Positions 6,969 to 12,746 of a stretch of 12,746 nucleotides of DNA are shown piece by piece (positions within the stretch are counted from its first letter, which is position 1; each line of letters begins with the position of its first letter). The notes below the pieces were generated by a model. That model made no database searches, was not told where the DNA came from, and saw only the letters and a list, made by a program, of their open reading frames with translations. Made by a program: the position numbers and the translations under genes. Source of the stretch: Pseudomonadota bacterium. GTDB lineage: Bacteria; Pseudomonadota; Gammaproteobacteria; Xanthomonadales; Xanthomonadaceae. The stretch covers positions 1-12,746 of the forward strand of contig JAFADB010000362.1 of the NCBI GenBank assembly GCA_023425225.1. The letters run 5' to 3'.

Positions 6969-7583
6969 TCAGTTGCCGCCGAGGTTCTTGAACGGATCAG
7001 AGGAAGGCTTCTTCTGGGCAGCCCCCTCGGTTGCGGGGGCCGCGGACGCCGCGGGCGCGGCGGCGCGCCGCACCGGCGCGCGCCGCTTGGGGGCGGCCGG
7101 CTTTTCCTGAGGGAACACGCTGTCGCCCATGGTGTTGCGCAGGGTCGCGGCCAGCGTCTCGGCCTCCTTGCGGGCGGTGCCCGAGGCCAGCGCGCCGCGG
7201 TCCTGCAGCCGCTGCAGCGACTGGTTGGCGATGCGCAGGCCGGAAACGGTCAGCACGCCATCGGCGATCAGGTCGTCGGGGTCGCGTTGCAGCACCTCTT
7301 CCGATGCCACGATCGCACGCGCGTAGTTGCCCTTGTCGAACTGCAGCTGCGCGATCCTGACCCACGGTTCCTTGCGGGTGGGATCGGCCTTGCTGGCCTC
7401 GTCGAAACGCTGGAGCGCCTGGGGAACCAGGCCATTGGTCACGTCGGCCTCGGCCTGTGACATCAGGCTGTCGAAGGGCGGCGGCGGGGCCTTTTTCGGG
7501 GAGGATGCGCATCCGGCCAGCAGGCCCAGCACGAGGATGGCAAACGCAGGCCGTGAACAGGCCGATCCTTTCCTGACGATCAT
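6969..7583 (-). CDS. TPR-containing outer-membrane lipoprotein, TagM-like, head of the T6SS sheath operon
   Basis: This is a 204-residue lipoprotein. A basic n-region (MIVRKGSACSR) and a hydrophobic stretch (AFAILVLGLLAG) end in the lipobox LLAGC with Cys25. The next residue is Ala, which predicts sorting to the outer membrane, facing the periplasm. Two TPR-like helix pairs lie at about 39-69 and 73-103 (the second ends YARAIVASEEVLQRDPDD). The tail from about 160 is rich in Ala, Pro, Lys and Arg and probably disordered. ATG 7583 is chosen because AAGGA sits 7 nt upstream (7591-7595) and the signal peptide begins right after it. ATGs at 7607 and 7622 have no such site. It leads the operon 40 nt before tssB. 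From memory, Burkholderia cenocepacia has a lipoprotein called TagM in the same place before tssB; the equivalence is inferred from position and type. It may support the TssJLM complex or the cell-wall passage, but no function is shown by the sequence. Confidence 0.85.
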   Translation of the reverse strand: MIVRKGSACSRPAFAILVLGLLAGCASSPKKAPPPPFDSLMSQAEADVTNGLVPQALQRFDEASKADPTRKEPWVRIAQLQFDKGNYARAIVASEEVLQRDPDDLIADGVLTVSGLRIANQSLQRLQDRGALASGTARKEAETLAATLRNTMGDSVFPQEKPAAPKRRAPVRRAAAPAASAAPATEGAAQKKPSSDPFKNLGGN

Positions 7584-7662
7584 TTCGAATTCCTTTTGAC
7601 TAGCCATCAAGCGTGCACGCACAGGAACATGGCCAAGCAGTCCGTTGCCCGTCGCACCAGGA

Positions 7663-7693
7663 TTGTACAGCCCCCTGAAAGTGTCGGTATAGT
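7663..7693 (+). promoter_or_regulatory. Weak candidate promoter for tssJKL
   Basis: On the plus strand TTGTAC (7663-7668) and TATAGT (7688-7693) are separated by 19 nt, longer than the ideal 17. The -10 overlaps the -10 of the opposite promoter, so the two directions might compete for polymerase. The match is tentative; the real tssJ promoter may be elsewhere in 7584-7733. Confidence 0.25.
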
Positions 7694-7714
7694 CCAGCGC
7701 TCGGGATGCGTCAA
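7686..7714 (-). promoter_or_regulatory. Candidate sigma70 promoter for the leftward T6SS operon
   Basis: On the minus strand TTGACG (7709-7714, 5/6 match to the -35 consensus) is followed after exactly 17 nt by TATACC (7686-7691, 4/6 match to the -10). This would start transcription near 7679 and leave a leader of roughly 95 nt before the TPR lipoprotein ATG. No sigma54 -24/-12 pair (GG-N10-GC) was found where I looked in the gap. Inferred from motif matches only. Confidence 0.5.
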
Positions 7715-7733
7715 GTTATCGACGGGGGCATGG

Positions 7734-8426
7734 ATGCGACACGAAGCGGACCACACACGGCTGGCGCCGGACCCATCGGTCATGCCGCGGATTGCGCGCG
7801 CAGCGCTGGATTACAGCCTCTTCCATATCCGTCGCACCCGCCTGCGCGCCGTGCTCCTGCTGCTGGCGACGTTGCTGCTTTCCGGGTGTTCGCAGGGCTC
7901 GGTCGGCACCATGGTGCGCAAGACCCTACAGGCCACCGGGTTGAAGGACGACACGCCGGCGGCGCCGGCGACGGTACCGGTCAGCCTGTTCGCAGGAGCC
8001 AACCTCAATGCAGGCACCGACAACCGGCCCAGCGCGGTGATCCTGAAGATCTACCACCTGCGCAGCGTCCAGCGTTTCGAGCAGGCGCCCTACTCGGCCT
8101 TCCTCGACTCGGCCGGCGAGCAGGCGGCGCTGGGCTCGGACCTGCTGTCGGCCAGCGAGATCGTGCTGGTGCCCGGGGCGCGCCATCAGCTCGACGAACG
8201 GATGTCGGAGGGCTCCGGCGTTCTGGGACTGGTGGCACTGTTCCGCGCGCCCGCCGAAGGGCGCTGGCGCCTGGCCTTCGATGCGACCAGCACCGCGGCA
8301 CAGGCGGGTATCACGGTCGGCGTGCATGCCTGCGCGATGACGACGGACAACGCCGCGCTGTTGACGCGCAGTTCCGGGGACGACCTGAGCCAGCTGGGCT
8401 CGGCGCGCTGCGCCGGGCAACGCTAG
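7734..8426 (+). CDS. tssJ: TssJ, T6SS outer-membrane lipoprotein
   Basis: TssJ anchors the T6SS membrane complex to the outer membrane and binds TssM in the periplasm. A hydrophobic stretch AVLLLLATLLLSGC ends in a lipobox Cys, followed by Ser, which predicts outer-membrane sorting. The mature part has the TssJ beta-sandwich pattern: VPVSLFAGANLN, then RPSAVILKIYHLRSVQRFEQAPYSAF, then a late VPGARHQLDE segment. The start is uncertain. ATG 7734 has a GGGGG tract 5 nt upstream and gives 230 residues with Cys at 52, an unusually long n-region. ATG 7782 has no clear ribosome-binding site but gives a more normal leader with Cys at 36 (214 residues). The frame is open back to 7596 without a convincing start. 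It is the first gene of the rightward tssJKL operon; tssK follows after 92 nt. Confidence 0.88.
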   Translation: MRHEADHTRLAPDPSVMPRIARAALDYSLFHIRRTRLRAVLLLLATLLLSGCSQGSVGTMVRKTLQATGLKDDTPAAPATVPVSLFAGANLNAGTDNRPSAVILKIYHLRSVQRFEQAPYSAFLDSAGEQAALGSDLLSASEIVLVPGARHQLDERMSEGSGVLGLVALFRAPAEGRWRLAFDATSTAAQAGITVGVHACAMTTDNAALLTRSSGDDLSQLGSARCAGQR

Positions 8427-8506
8427 AGGCGCGACGTGCACACCATGGCAGACCGCGCGGCCATCGGATAATCTGCAAGGCGGCCCGGGATCGGCCGGAA
8501 TCGGAC

Positions 8507-8511
8507 AAGGA
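8507..8511 (+). promoter_or_regulatory. Ribosome-binding site deciding the GTG start of tssK
   Basis: AAGGA lies 7 nt before the GTG at 8519. An ATG at 8517, overlapping that GTG in another frame, opens only a four-codon frame (ATG TGG CTC ACG TAA). The GTG is therefore the productive start, at the head of the conserved TssK N-terminus. Confidence 0.7.
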
Positions 8512-8518
8512 CGCGAAT

Positions 8519-9865
8519 GTGGCTCACGTAAGCAGTACGGCGAAGGTGCTCTGGGGCGAAGGGCAGTTCCTGCGGCCCCAGCACTTCCAACGGCAGGACG
8601 CCTATCACGAAGCCCGCCTGCACGATCTTTCCAATGCCCTGCACCCGTATGCATGGGGCGTGCGCACGGCGCGCTTCGATGCGCAGGCGTTGAATGCCGG
8701 CAGTCTGCGCGCACTGGACATCGCCCTGGTCTTTCCCGATGGCGAGGGCTACGAGGCGCCGGGACGCGATGCGCTCCCCGAGGCCATCTCGCTGACGGAC
8801 CTGCCGGCCGGCGTGCAGGGCTCGACGGTGTACCTGGCCCTGCCGATGCTGAAGGAGGGCCGCAACTGCGGCGACGGCGACGGTCGCCTGGCGCGCTACC
8901 GGCAGTACGACGCGATGACGCCGGACCTGTACACCGATGCGGTGGAGGCGGAGATCGCCTACCTCGGCAAGGCCGCGCGGCTGCTGACCGAGGACAAGCC
9001 GCGCGACGCCTATGTCACCGTGCCGGTAGCGCGGATCAACCGCACCCCGACCGGCGGCTTCGAACTGGATGCCGGCTTCGTGCCGCCGAGCCTGCACGTG
9101 CAGGCGGCCGAACCGCTGGTCAGGCAGCTGCGCGGCCTGCTCGATTCGCTGCAGGCCAAGGTCGATGCCCTCTACGGCCTGCACCGGCAGCCCTCGCAGC
9201 ACATCATCGAATTCCGTTCCGGCGACATCGCCTCGTTCTGGCTGCTGCACACCGCATCGACCTCGTTCGCGGCGCTGGCGCACCTGTTCCACCACCCGCA
9301 GCTGCACCCGGAGCGCCTGCACCAGGAACTGATGCGCATGGCCGGGGCGCTGCTGACCTTCTCCAACGCCTACCAGCTGGCCGATCTCCCACGCTATGCA
9401 CACGATGCGCCGGGGCCCGGCTTCGAGCGCCTGTTCGCGATCATCCGCGATCTGCTCGACACGGTGATCTCGGCACGCTACTTCCAGATCGCGCTCACCG
9501 AGGTCAAGCCGTCCTTCCATGTCGGCCACATCGATTCGCAGCGCATCGACGACAACGCCTCGTTCTACATCGGCGTATCGGCCGACCTGCCGGCGCAGGA
9601 GCTGGTGCAGACCGTGCCGGTGCGGTTCAAGATCGGCGCGCCCGATGACGTGGAGAAGTGCGTGCTGTCGGCGCTGCCGGGCGTCAAGCTCACCCATGCC
9701 GCGCAGGTGCCCGCGGCGATCCCGGTACGGCCGGGCAGCTACTACTTCGCGGTGGAAGCGCGCGGGCCGCTGTACGAGCGGATGCTCAAGGCGCAGTCGA
9801 TGATGATCTACGTCCCCTCCGGCATTGCCGATCTGAAGATGGAACTGGTCGCGGTGACCTCATGA
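8519..9865 (+). CDS. tssK: TssK, T6SS baseplate-membrane complex adaptor
   Basis: TssK is a trimeric adaptor that links the TssEFG baseplate wedges to the cytoplasmic parts of TssL and TssM. The 448-residue length is standard. The N-terminal signature is AKVLWGEGQFLRPQHFQRQD (about residues 8-27). The C-terminal region includes RYFQIALTEVKPSFHVGH and ends with SMMIYVPSGIADLKMELVAV, both family-like. A GTG start at 8519 is supported by AAGGA at 8507-8511. The frame is open far upstream, but that stretch is a shadow of tssJ and lacks TssK similarity. The TGA stop overlaps the tssL ATG (ATGA), indicating translational coupling. Confidence 0.96.
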   Translation: MAHVSSTAKVLWGEGQFLRPQHFQRQDAYHEARLHDLSNALHPYAWGVRTARFDAQALNAGSLRALDIALVFPDGEGYEAPGRDALPEAISLTDLPAGVQGSTVYLALPMLKEGRNCGDGDGRLARYRQYDAMTPDLYTDAVEAEIAYLGKAARLLTEDKPRDAYVTVPVARINRTPTGGFELDAGFVPPSLHVQAAEPLVRQLRGLLDSLQAKVDALYGLHRQPSQHIIEFRSGDIASFWLLHTASTSFAALAHLFHHPQLHPERLHQELMRMAGALLTFSNAYQLADLPRYAHDAPGPGFERLFAIIRDLLDTVISARYFQIALTEVKPSFHVGHIDSQRIDDNASFYIGVSADLPAQELVQTVPVRFKIGAPDDVEKCVLSALPGVKLTHAAQVPAAIPVRPGSYYFAVEARGPLYERMLKAQSMMIYVPSGIADLKMELVAVTS

Positions 9866-10656
9866 ACACGCCACTCCCCCCTACCCCCGGGCCGATGCCC
9901 TCGCTGAGTTCCCAGGCACGCCTGCCGGGCACCATGGTGCCCACGCCGGCTGTGCCGCAGTCGCTGCTGGACCTGATGGCCGACGGCTTCTATCTGCTGC
10001 TGCTGCTCAAGCGCGGCCGGCTGCCAGACGATGCCGAAGGCTTCATGCAATCGGTGCAGAAGTTCCTCGACGGCGTCGAGCGCGGCGCGGTCAAACTCGG
10101 CATCCAGGCCGAGGACATCTACGCGGCCAAGTATGCGTTCTGCGCCGCGGTGGACGAGGCGATGCTGTCCCAGCCCTCGGCCCTGCACGAGGCCTGGGAA
10201 CGCAATCCGCTGCAGCTGCGGCTGTTCGGCGAGCACCTGGCTGGCGAGCGCTTCTTCGACAAGCTCGAGGAACTGCGACGGCAGGGTGCGTCGCGGCTTC
10301 CCTCGCTGGAGGTCTACCACTACTGCCTGCTGCTCGGATTCGAAGGCAAGTACCGGCTCGAAGGCCCGGAGAAGCTTGGCTACCTGACCGCGCGCCTGGG
10401 CGACGAGATCGTCTACCTGAAGGGCCGGCGCAGCGGTTTCGCGCCGCACTGGGCGCCACCGGACAACATCAACCATGTGCTGCGGCGCGTGGTGCCGCTG
10501 TGGATGCCGGCGGCGCTGGTGGCGGTGTTCGGGGTGATCGGCTTCCTCGGCCTGCGCACGTACATGGGCCACCAGACCGAGCAGCGGCTGGCGGCCTACA
10601 ACGACGTGGTGCAGATGCCGCAGCGTACTGCGCATATCACCATCACCTTGCCTTGA
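9862..10656 (+). CDS. tssL: TssL (DotU/IcmH family), T6SS inner-membrane protein
   Basis: TssL is an inner-membrane component that binds TssM and, through its cytoplasmic domain, TssK. The 264-residue protein has a Pro-rich cytoplasmic start and then the DotU-type helical domain: SLLDLMADGFYLLLLLK (about 34-50), AKYAFCAAVDEAML (about 89-102), NPLQLRLFGEHLAGERFF (about 115-132) and YHYCLLLGFEGKY (about 152-164). One transmembrane helix (about 211-231, PLWMPAALVAVFGVIGFLG) lies near the C-terminus, leaving about 33 periplasmic residues. There is no OmpA-like peptidoglycan-binding domain, so wall anchoring must come from another protein. The start overlaps the tssK stop as ATGA. It is the last T6SS gene on this strand; tssM, which often follows tssL elsewhere, is absent here. 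Confidence 0.95.
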   Translation: MNTPLPPTPGPMPSLSSQARLPGTMVPTPAVPQSLLDLMADGFYLLLLLKRGRLPDDAEGFMQSVQKFLDGVERGAVKLGIQAEDIYAAKYAFCAAVDEAMLSQPSALHEAWERNPLQLRLFGEHLAGERFFDKLEELRRQGASRLPSLEVYHYCLLLGFEGKYRLEGPEKLGYLTARLGDEIVYLKGRRSGFAPHWAPPDNINHVLRRVVPLWMPAALVAVFGVIGFLGLRTYMGHQTEQRLAAYNDVVQMPQRTAHITITLP

Positions 10657-10873
10657 GATAGCCTGCCTCGCTGGATGGGGCGGGCCATTGCGCGATTACG
10701 GAAACGGTGGGAGTTGGGACTGGTTGCGGCAAGGCCAAGAGCAACCCCTCCCCAACCCTCCCCTGCACGCTGCGCGCGCGATGGAGGGGCCAAGCCTGCG
10801 TGCTGCTCGAGCATTTCCCCCTTGGTCCCGCACTGCGATTGTGGGTGAACCGGGACGCGATCCTTTGCCTGCC
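10657..10873. other. Convergent intergenic gap between tssL and the pigment locus
   Basis: This 217-nt gap separates two unrelated systems transcribed toward each other. It holds the C-rich G4/repeat element at 10745-10789 and a weak inverted repeat (GTCCCG at 10825-10830, CGGGAC at 10851-10856, 20-nt loop). I see no credible gene. An open frame on the plus strand here translates to the Pro/Arg-rich pattern (PLPNPPLHAARAMEG) common when such repeats are read as protein. No canonical intrinsic terminator with a T-run is visible for either side. Confidence 0.6.
10745..10789 (-). repeat. C/G-rich repeat with perfect G-quadruplex motif and short inverted repeat
   Basis: Plus strand 10745-10763 reads CCCC-T-CCCC-AA-CCC-T-CCCC. 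The minus strand therefore has four G-runs of 3-4 with loops A, TT and A, a textbook compact G-quadruplex motif. CCCTCC (10756-10761) can also pair with GGAGGG (10783-10788) across a 21-nt GC-rich loop, and CCCCTCC (10745-10751) with GGAGGGG (10783-10789). The style resembles intergenic repeats scattered in Xanthomonadaceae genomes, which is recollection and inference. A transcription-ending or roadblock role between converging operons is possible. Confidence 0.5.
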
Positions 10874-11317
10874 CTAGCTGGACGCGGCTGCCGGTTCCAG
10901 CATCGCCGCGGCGCGTCCTTCCGCCAGCAGTTGCGTCTCGTGCCAGATGCGGAAGGCGTACTGCTGGCTGGATTCGCCGCAGGCCAGCACCTCGGCCTCG
11001 CCGCGCAGCAGGCCCGGCAGCGTCTCGATGTAGTCCACGTGCAATTGCACCCCGCGCAGCGCCACCAGCATGCCGGGACGTGGCGGCTGTCCGCGTTCGC
11101 GGCCCAGCAGGCCGCCGTGCACCGCCATCGCCTGCGCGCCGTATTCGCACAGGTGCAGCGCATGCAGGCGCCCGCGCGAGCGCAGCGGATGCTGCGGCGA
11201 GCGGTGGCCGCCGCTGCGCAGCACGATGCGCTGCGCGTCCCACTCGACCACTTCCTCCCACAGGCACATCAGCCCCTGGTGGGGAATCAGTGCGGCGATC
11301 GCCTCACGTCCCTGCAT
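10874..11317 (-). CDS. ApeP-like 3-hydroxyacyl-ACP dehydratase of an aryl-polyene/xanthomonadin cluster
   Basis: This is a 147-residue hotdog-fold protein. It begins MQGREAIAALIPHQGLMCLW, with the IPH-x-x-x-M-x-L-x-(E/D) pattern of ACP dehydratases (FabZ-like and the ApeP group). A central HPLRSRGRL...HLCEYGAQAMAVHGGLL segment (about 43-71) carries candidate catalytic residues His43 and Glu58, which resemble the His/Glu pair of hotdog dehydratases by position. In aryl-polyene synthesis this enzyme dehydrates 3-hydroxyacyl-ACP intermediates during conjugated chain extension by a type II-like system. Start at 11317: GAGG lies 6 nt upstream. It overlaps the exporter gene's end by 14 nt, so the two are co-transcribed and probably coupled. 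Assignment to ApeP rather than another hotdog dehydratase rests on the motifs and the exporter neighbour. Confidence 0.8.
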   Translation of the reverse strand: MQGREAIAALIPHQGLMCLWEEVVEWDAQRIVLRSGGHRSPQHPLRSRGRLHALHLCEYGAQAMAVHGGLLGRERGQPPRPGMLVALRGVQLHVDYIETLPGLLRGEAEVLACGESSQQYAFRIWHETQLLAEGRAAAMLEPAAASS

Positions 11318-12746
11318 CGTGCGCCTCGCGCGCGGTCTGGCGCGACACCAGCAGCGCCAGCACGAAGTTGAACAGCACGCCCAGCGCCACCGTGCTGCCG
11401 ATCGCACGCAGCACCGGGATCGACGAGGCGGCCAGCAGCGCGAACACCAGCAGCGTCATCAGGCTGCACACGATCAGCGCGTGCAGCGTGCGCAGCTGGT
11501 CGGCGCGGTCGTCGCCGGCGTGGTCGAAGAACAGCGCGTAGTCCAGCCCCAGACCGGCGGCCAGGATCAGCGCGATCAGGTGGAACAGGTTCAGCTCGAC
11601 GCCGCAGCCGCGCAGGATCGCCAGGATCAGCAGCGTGCTCAGCGCCATCGGCAGCAGCACGCGCACGATGCGGCGCGGCCGGCGCAGGGCGATGGCCACG
11701 GTCAGCGCCAGCAGCAGCGCGGCCACGGCGAGCGCCGCCAGCACGCGGCCGCGGTAGGCCGCCACCAGCGACTCGGACGCCTGCTTCAGGTCCAGCAACC
11801 GCGCGCCGCTGCCGCGCAGCTGCGCCGCCAGCGCCGCCGGATCGCGCAGGCCGCTGAGCGAGACCAGCGCGGTGGCGCGCTCGCCCGAGCGCAGCAGCAG
11901 CCCGGCGACCGGCGTGTCCAGCGGCGTGCCGGCAAGATCGCGCGGCGTCAGCGGCGCGGCATCGCGGGCGCGTTGCAGGTCTTCGAGGAAGGGCGCGAAG
12001 ACGGCCTCGCGGAACGGGCTGGCGGCCGCCGCTTCAGCCAGCATCGCCGTTGCCTGCTCCGCATCGGGCAGGCGCGCCTGCCGCCGGCGCTGGGCCTGGA
12101 TGCTGGGCAGGTAGCGGGCAGCCATGTCGTAGCCGGCCAGCGTGCCCTGCGCAACCTGGCCGTCGAGCATGCCGCGCAGTTGCTCCGAGCGCTGCAGTGC
12201 CTGCTCGGCATCGGCCGCGGCGATGGCCAGCACGTAGCGCACGTCGGGAGCGCCGAGTTCGTCGCGCAGGTCGGCATCGCGCGCCAGCGCATCGGCCGGG
12301 ACCGGGGTCAGCCGCGACAGGTCGTTCTGCCAGAACGGGTTGGGCATGCAGGCGACGACCGCGAGCGCCGGCAGCGCCAGCGCCAGCAGCGACCATTTCG
12401 GTCGCGGCAGCCTGGCGATGCCGCGCCACAACCGCGCCAGCGCCGGCGAATCGGCCTGGTCATGCGGTGCCGGATCGATCAGCGACGGCAACAGCAGGCG
12501 CGTGGTCAGCGCCGCCACCAGCAACCCGGCGATGGTGAACACCGCCAGCTGGCGCAGGCCGTCGACGCCGGAGAACAGGAAGGTGACGTAGGCGATGCAG
12601 GTGGCGATGACGCCGGTGGACAGCGTCGGCCACAGGTGGCGGGCGTTGGCGCGCGGGTCCAGGCCCGGGCGCTGGTGGCTGAACAGGTGGATCGGGTAGT
12701 CCTGCACCACCCCGATCAGGGTGAAGCCGAACGCCACGGTGATGCC
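11304..12746 (-). CDS. MMPL/RND-family exporter, C-terminal part, cut by window edge
   Basis: The last 480 residues of a large inner-membrane transporter are visible; the frame is open at the right edge, so the true start lies outside. Order: three membrane segments near the edge (GITVAFGFTLIGVVQDYPIHLF, then PTLSTGVIATCIAYVTFLF, then LAVFTIAGLLVAALTT). A further helix follows at about 118-135 (LLALALPALAVVAC), then a periplasmic domain of about 190 residues and five C-terminal helices. The two family Asp-Tyr motifs are present, VVQDYPIHLF in the first half and GLGLDYALFF in the second; the Asp residues are those expected in proton relay of RND-type pumps. MMPL proteins of this kind are standard members of aryl-polyene/xanthomonadin loci, where they are thought to move the lipid-linked pigment or its precursor toward the outer membrane. 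The gene overlaps the dehydratase by 14 nt. Confidence 0.85.
   Translation of the reverse strand, partial: GITVAFGFTLIGVVQDYPIHLFSHQRPGLDPRANARHLWPTLSTGVIATCIAYVTFLFSGVDGLRQLAVFTIAGLLVAALTTRLLLPSLIDPAPHDQADSPALARLWRGIARLPRPKWSLLALALPALAVVACMPNPFWQNDLSRLTPVPADALARDADLRDELGAPDVRYVLAIAAADAEQALQRSEQLRGMLDGQVAQGTLAGYDMAARYLPSIQAQRRRQARLPDAEQATAMLAEAAAASPFREAVFAPFLEDLQRARDAAPLTPRDLAGTPLDTPVAGLLLRSGERATALVSLSGLRDPAALAAQLRGSGARLLDLKQASESLVAAYRGRVLAALAVAALLLALTVAIALRRPRRIVRVLLPMALSTLLILAILRGCGVELNLFHLIALILAAGLGLDYALFFDHAGDDRADQLRTLHALIVCSLMTLLVFALLAASSIPVLRAIGSTVALGVLFNFVLALLVSRQTAREAHDAGT

Noticed and set aside
8481..8497. Small stem (CGGCC / GGCCG, 7-nt loop) between tssJ and tssK
   Set aside because: A five-pair GC stem is expected by chance in DNA of this composition. 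It has no T-run and no other support as a terminator.
7706..8518. N-terminal extension of tssK through the tssJ region
   Set aside because: The extension is an out-of-frame reading of tssJ. TssK similarity starts right after the GTG at 8519, which has its own ribosome-binding site.
10825..10856. GTCCCG / CGGGAC inverted repeat as a terminator for the dehydratase gene
   Set aside because: The arms are only 6 bp with a 20-nt loop and no T-run, so it is too weak to call.
10688..11371. 240-residue-scale plus-strand open frame spanning the tssL-apeP gap
   Set aside because: It begins in the C-rich repeat and runs antisense to the dehydratase gene. Its Pro/Arg/Ala-rich translation is typical of repeat-derived spurious frames.
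1..12746. CRISPR arrays, tRNA/rRNA genes, insertion sequences, toxin-antitoxin or effector-immunity pairs
   Set aside because: None was seen. There are no spaced direct repeats, no transposase-like frames, and no VgrG, PAAR or effector-like coding regions in the window.

Overview
The window is GC-rich DNA from a gammaproteobacterium, most likely of the family Xanthomonadaceae (Xanthomonas, Stenotrophomonas, Lysobacter, Pseudoxanthomonas or Luteimonas type). This is inferred from three things: the base composition, a type VI secretion system (T6SS) gene set, and a neighbouring aryl-polyene (xanthomonadin-like) pigment locus. A C-rich intergenic motif resembling dispersed repeats of that family also fits. 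The species cannot be named from the sequence.

Positions 1-7583 (minus strand) hold one long T6SS operon. In transcription order it is: a TPR lipoprotein (tagM-like), tssB, tssC, hcp (tssD), tssE, tssF, tssG and the start of tssH (clpV), which runs off the left edge. These genes encode the contractile sheath (TssB/C), the inner tube (Hcp), the baseplate (TssE/F/G) and the sheath-recycling ATPase (TssH). Most junctions are tight: tssB/tssC and tssE/tssF have 1-nt gaps, and tssF/tssG overlap by 37 nt. The exception is hcp, which has roughly 100-140 nt of non-coding sequence on each side, with a strong hairpin in each gap.

Positions 7584-7733 form a divergent promoter region. It contains a good sigma70-like promoter for the leftward operon and a weaker candidate for the rightward one.

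Positions 7734-10656 (plus strand) hold tssJ, tssK and tssL. They encode the outer-membrane lipoprotein of the membrane complex, the baseplate-to-membrane adaptor and the inner-membrane DotU-type protein. tssM, tssA, vgrG, PAAR and effector genes are not in the window. tssA and tssM probably lie beyond the left edge.

Positions 10657-10873 are a convergent intergenic gap. It carries a C-rich tract whose complement is a perfect G-quadruplex motif, plus a short inverted repeat. This marks the end of the T6SS locus.

Positions 10874-12746 (minus strand) belong to a different system: the C-terminal part of an MMPL/RND-type exporter followed by an ApeP-like 3-hydroxyacyl-ACP dehydratase. This pairing is typical of aryl-polyene/xanthomonadin clusters.

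I see no clearly new biological system. The core is a recognisable T6SS. The most notable details are the two hairpins bracketing hcp, the poorly characterised TPR lipoprotein at the head of the sheath operon, and the G4/repeat element at the T6SS-pigment boundary.
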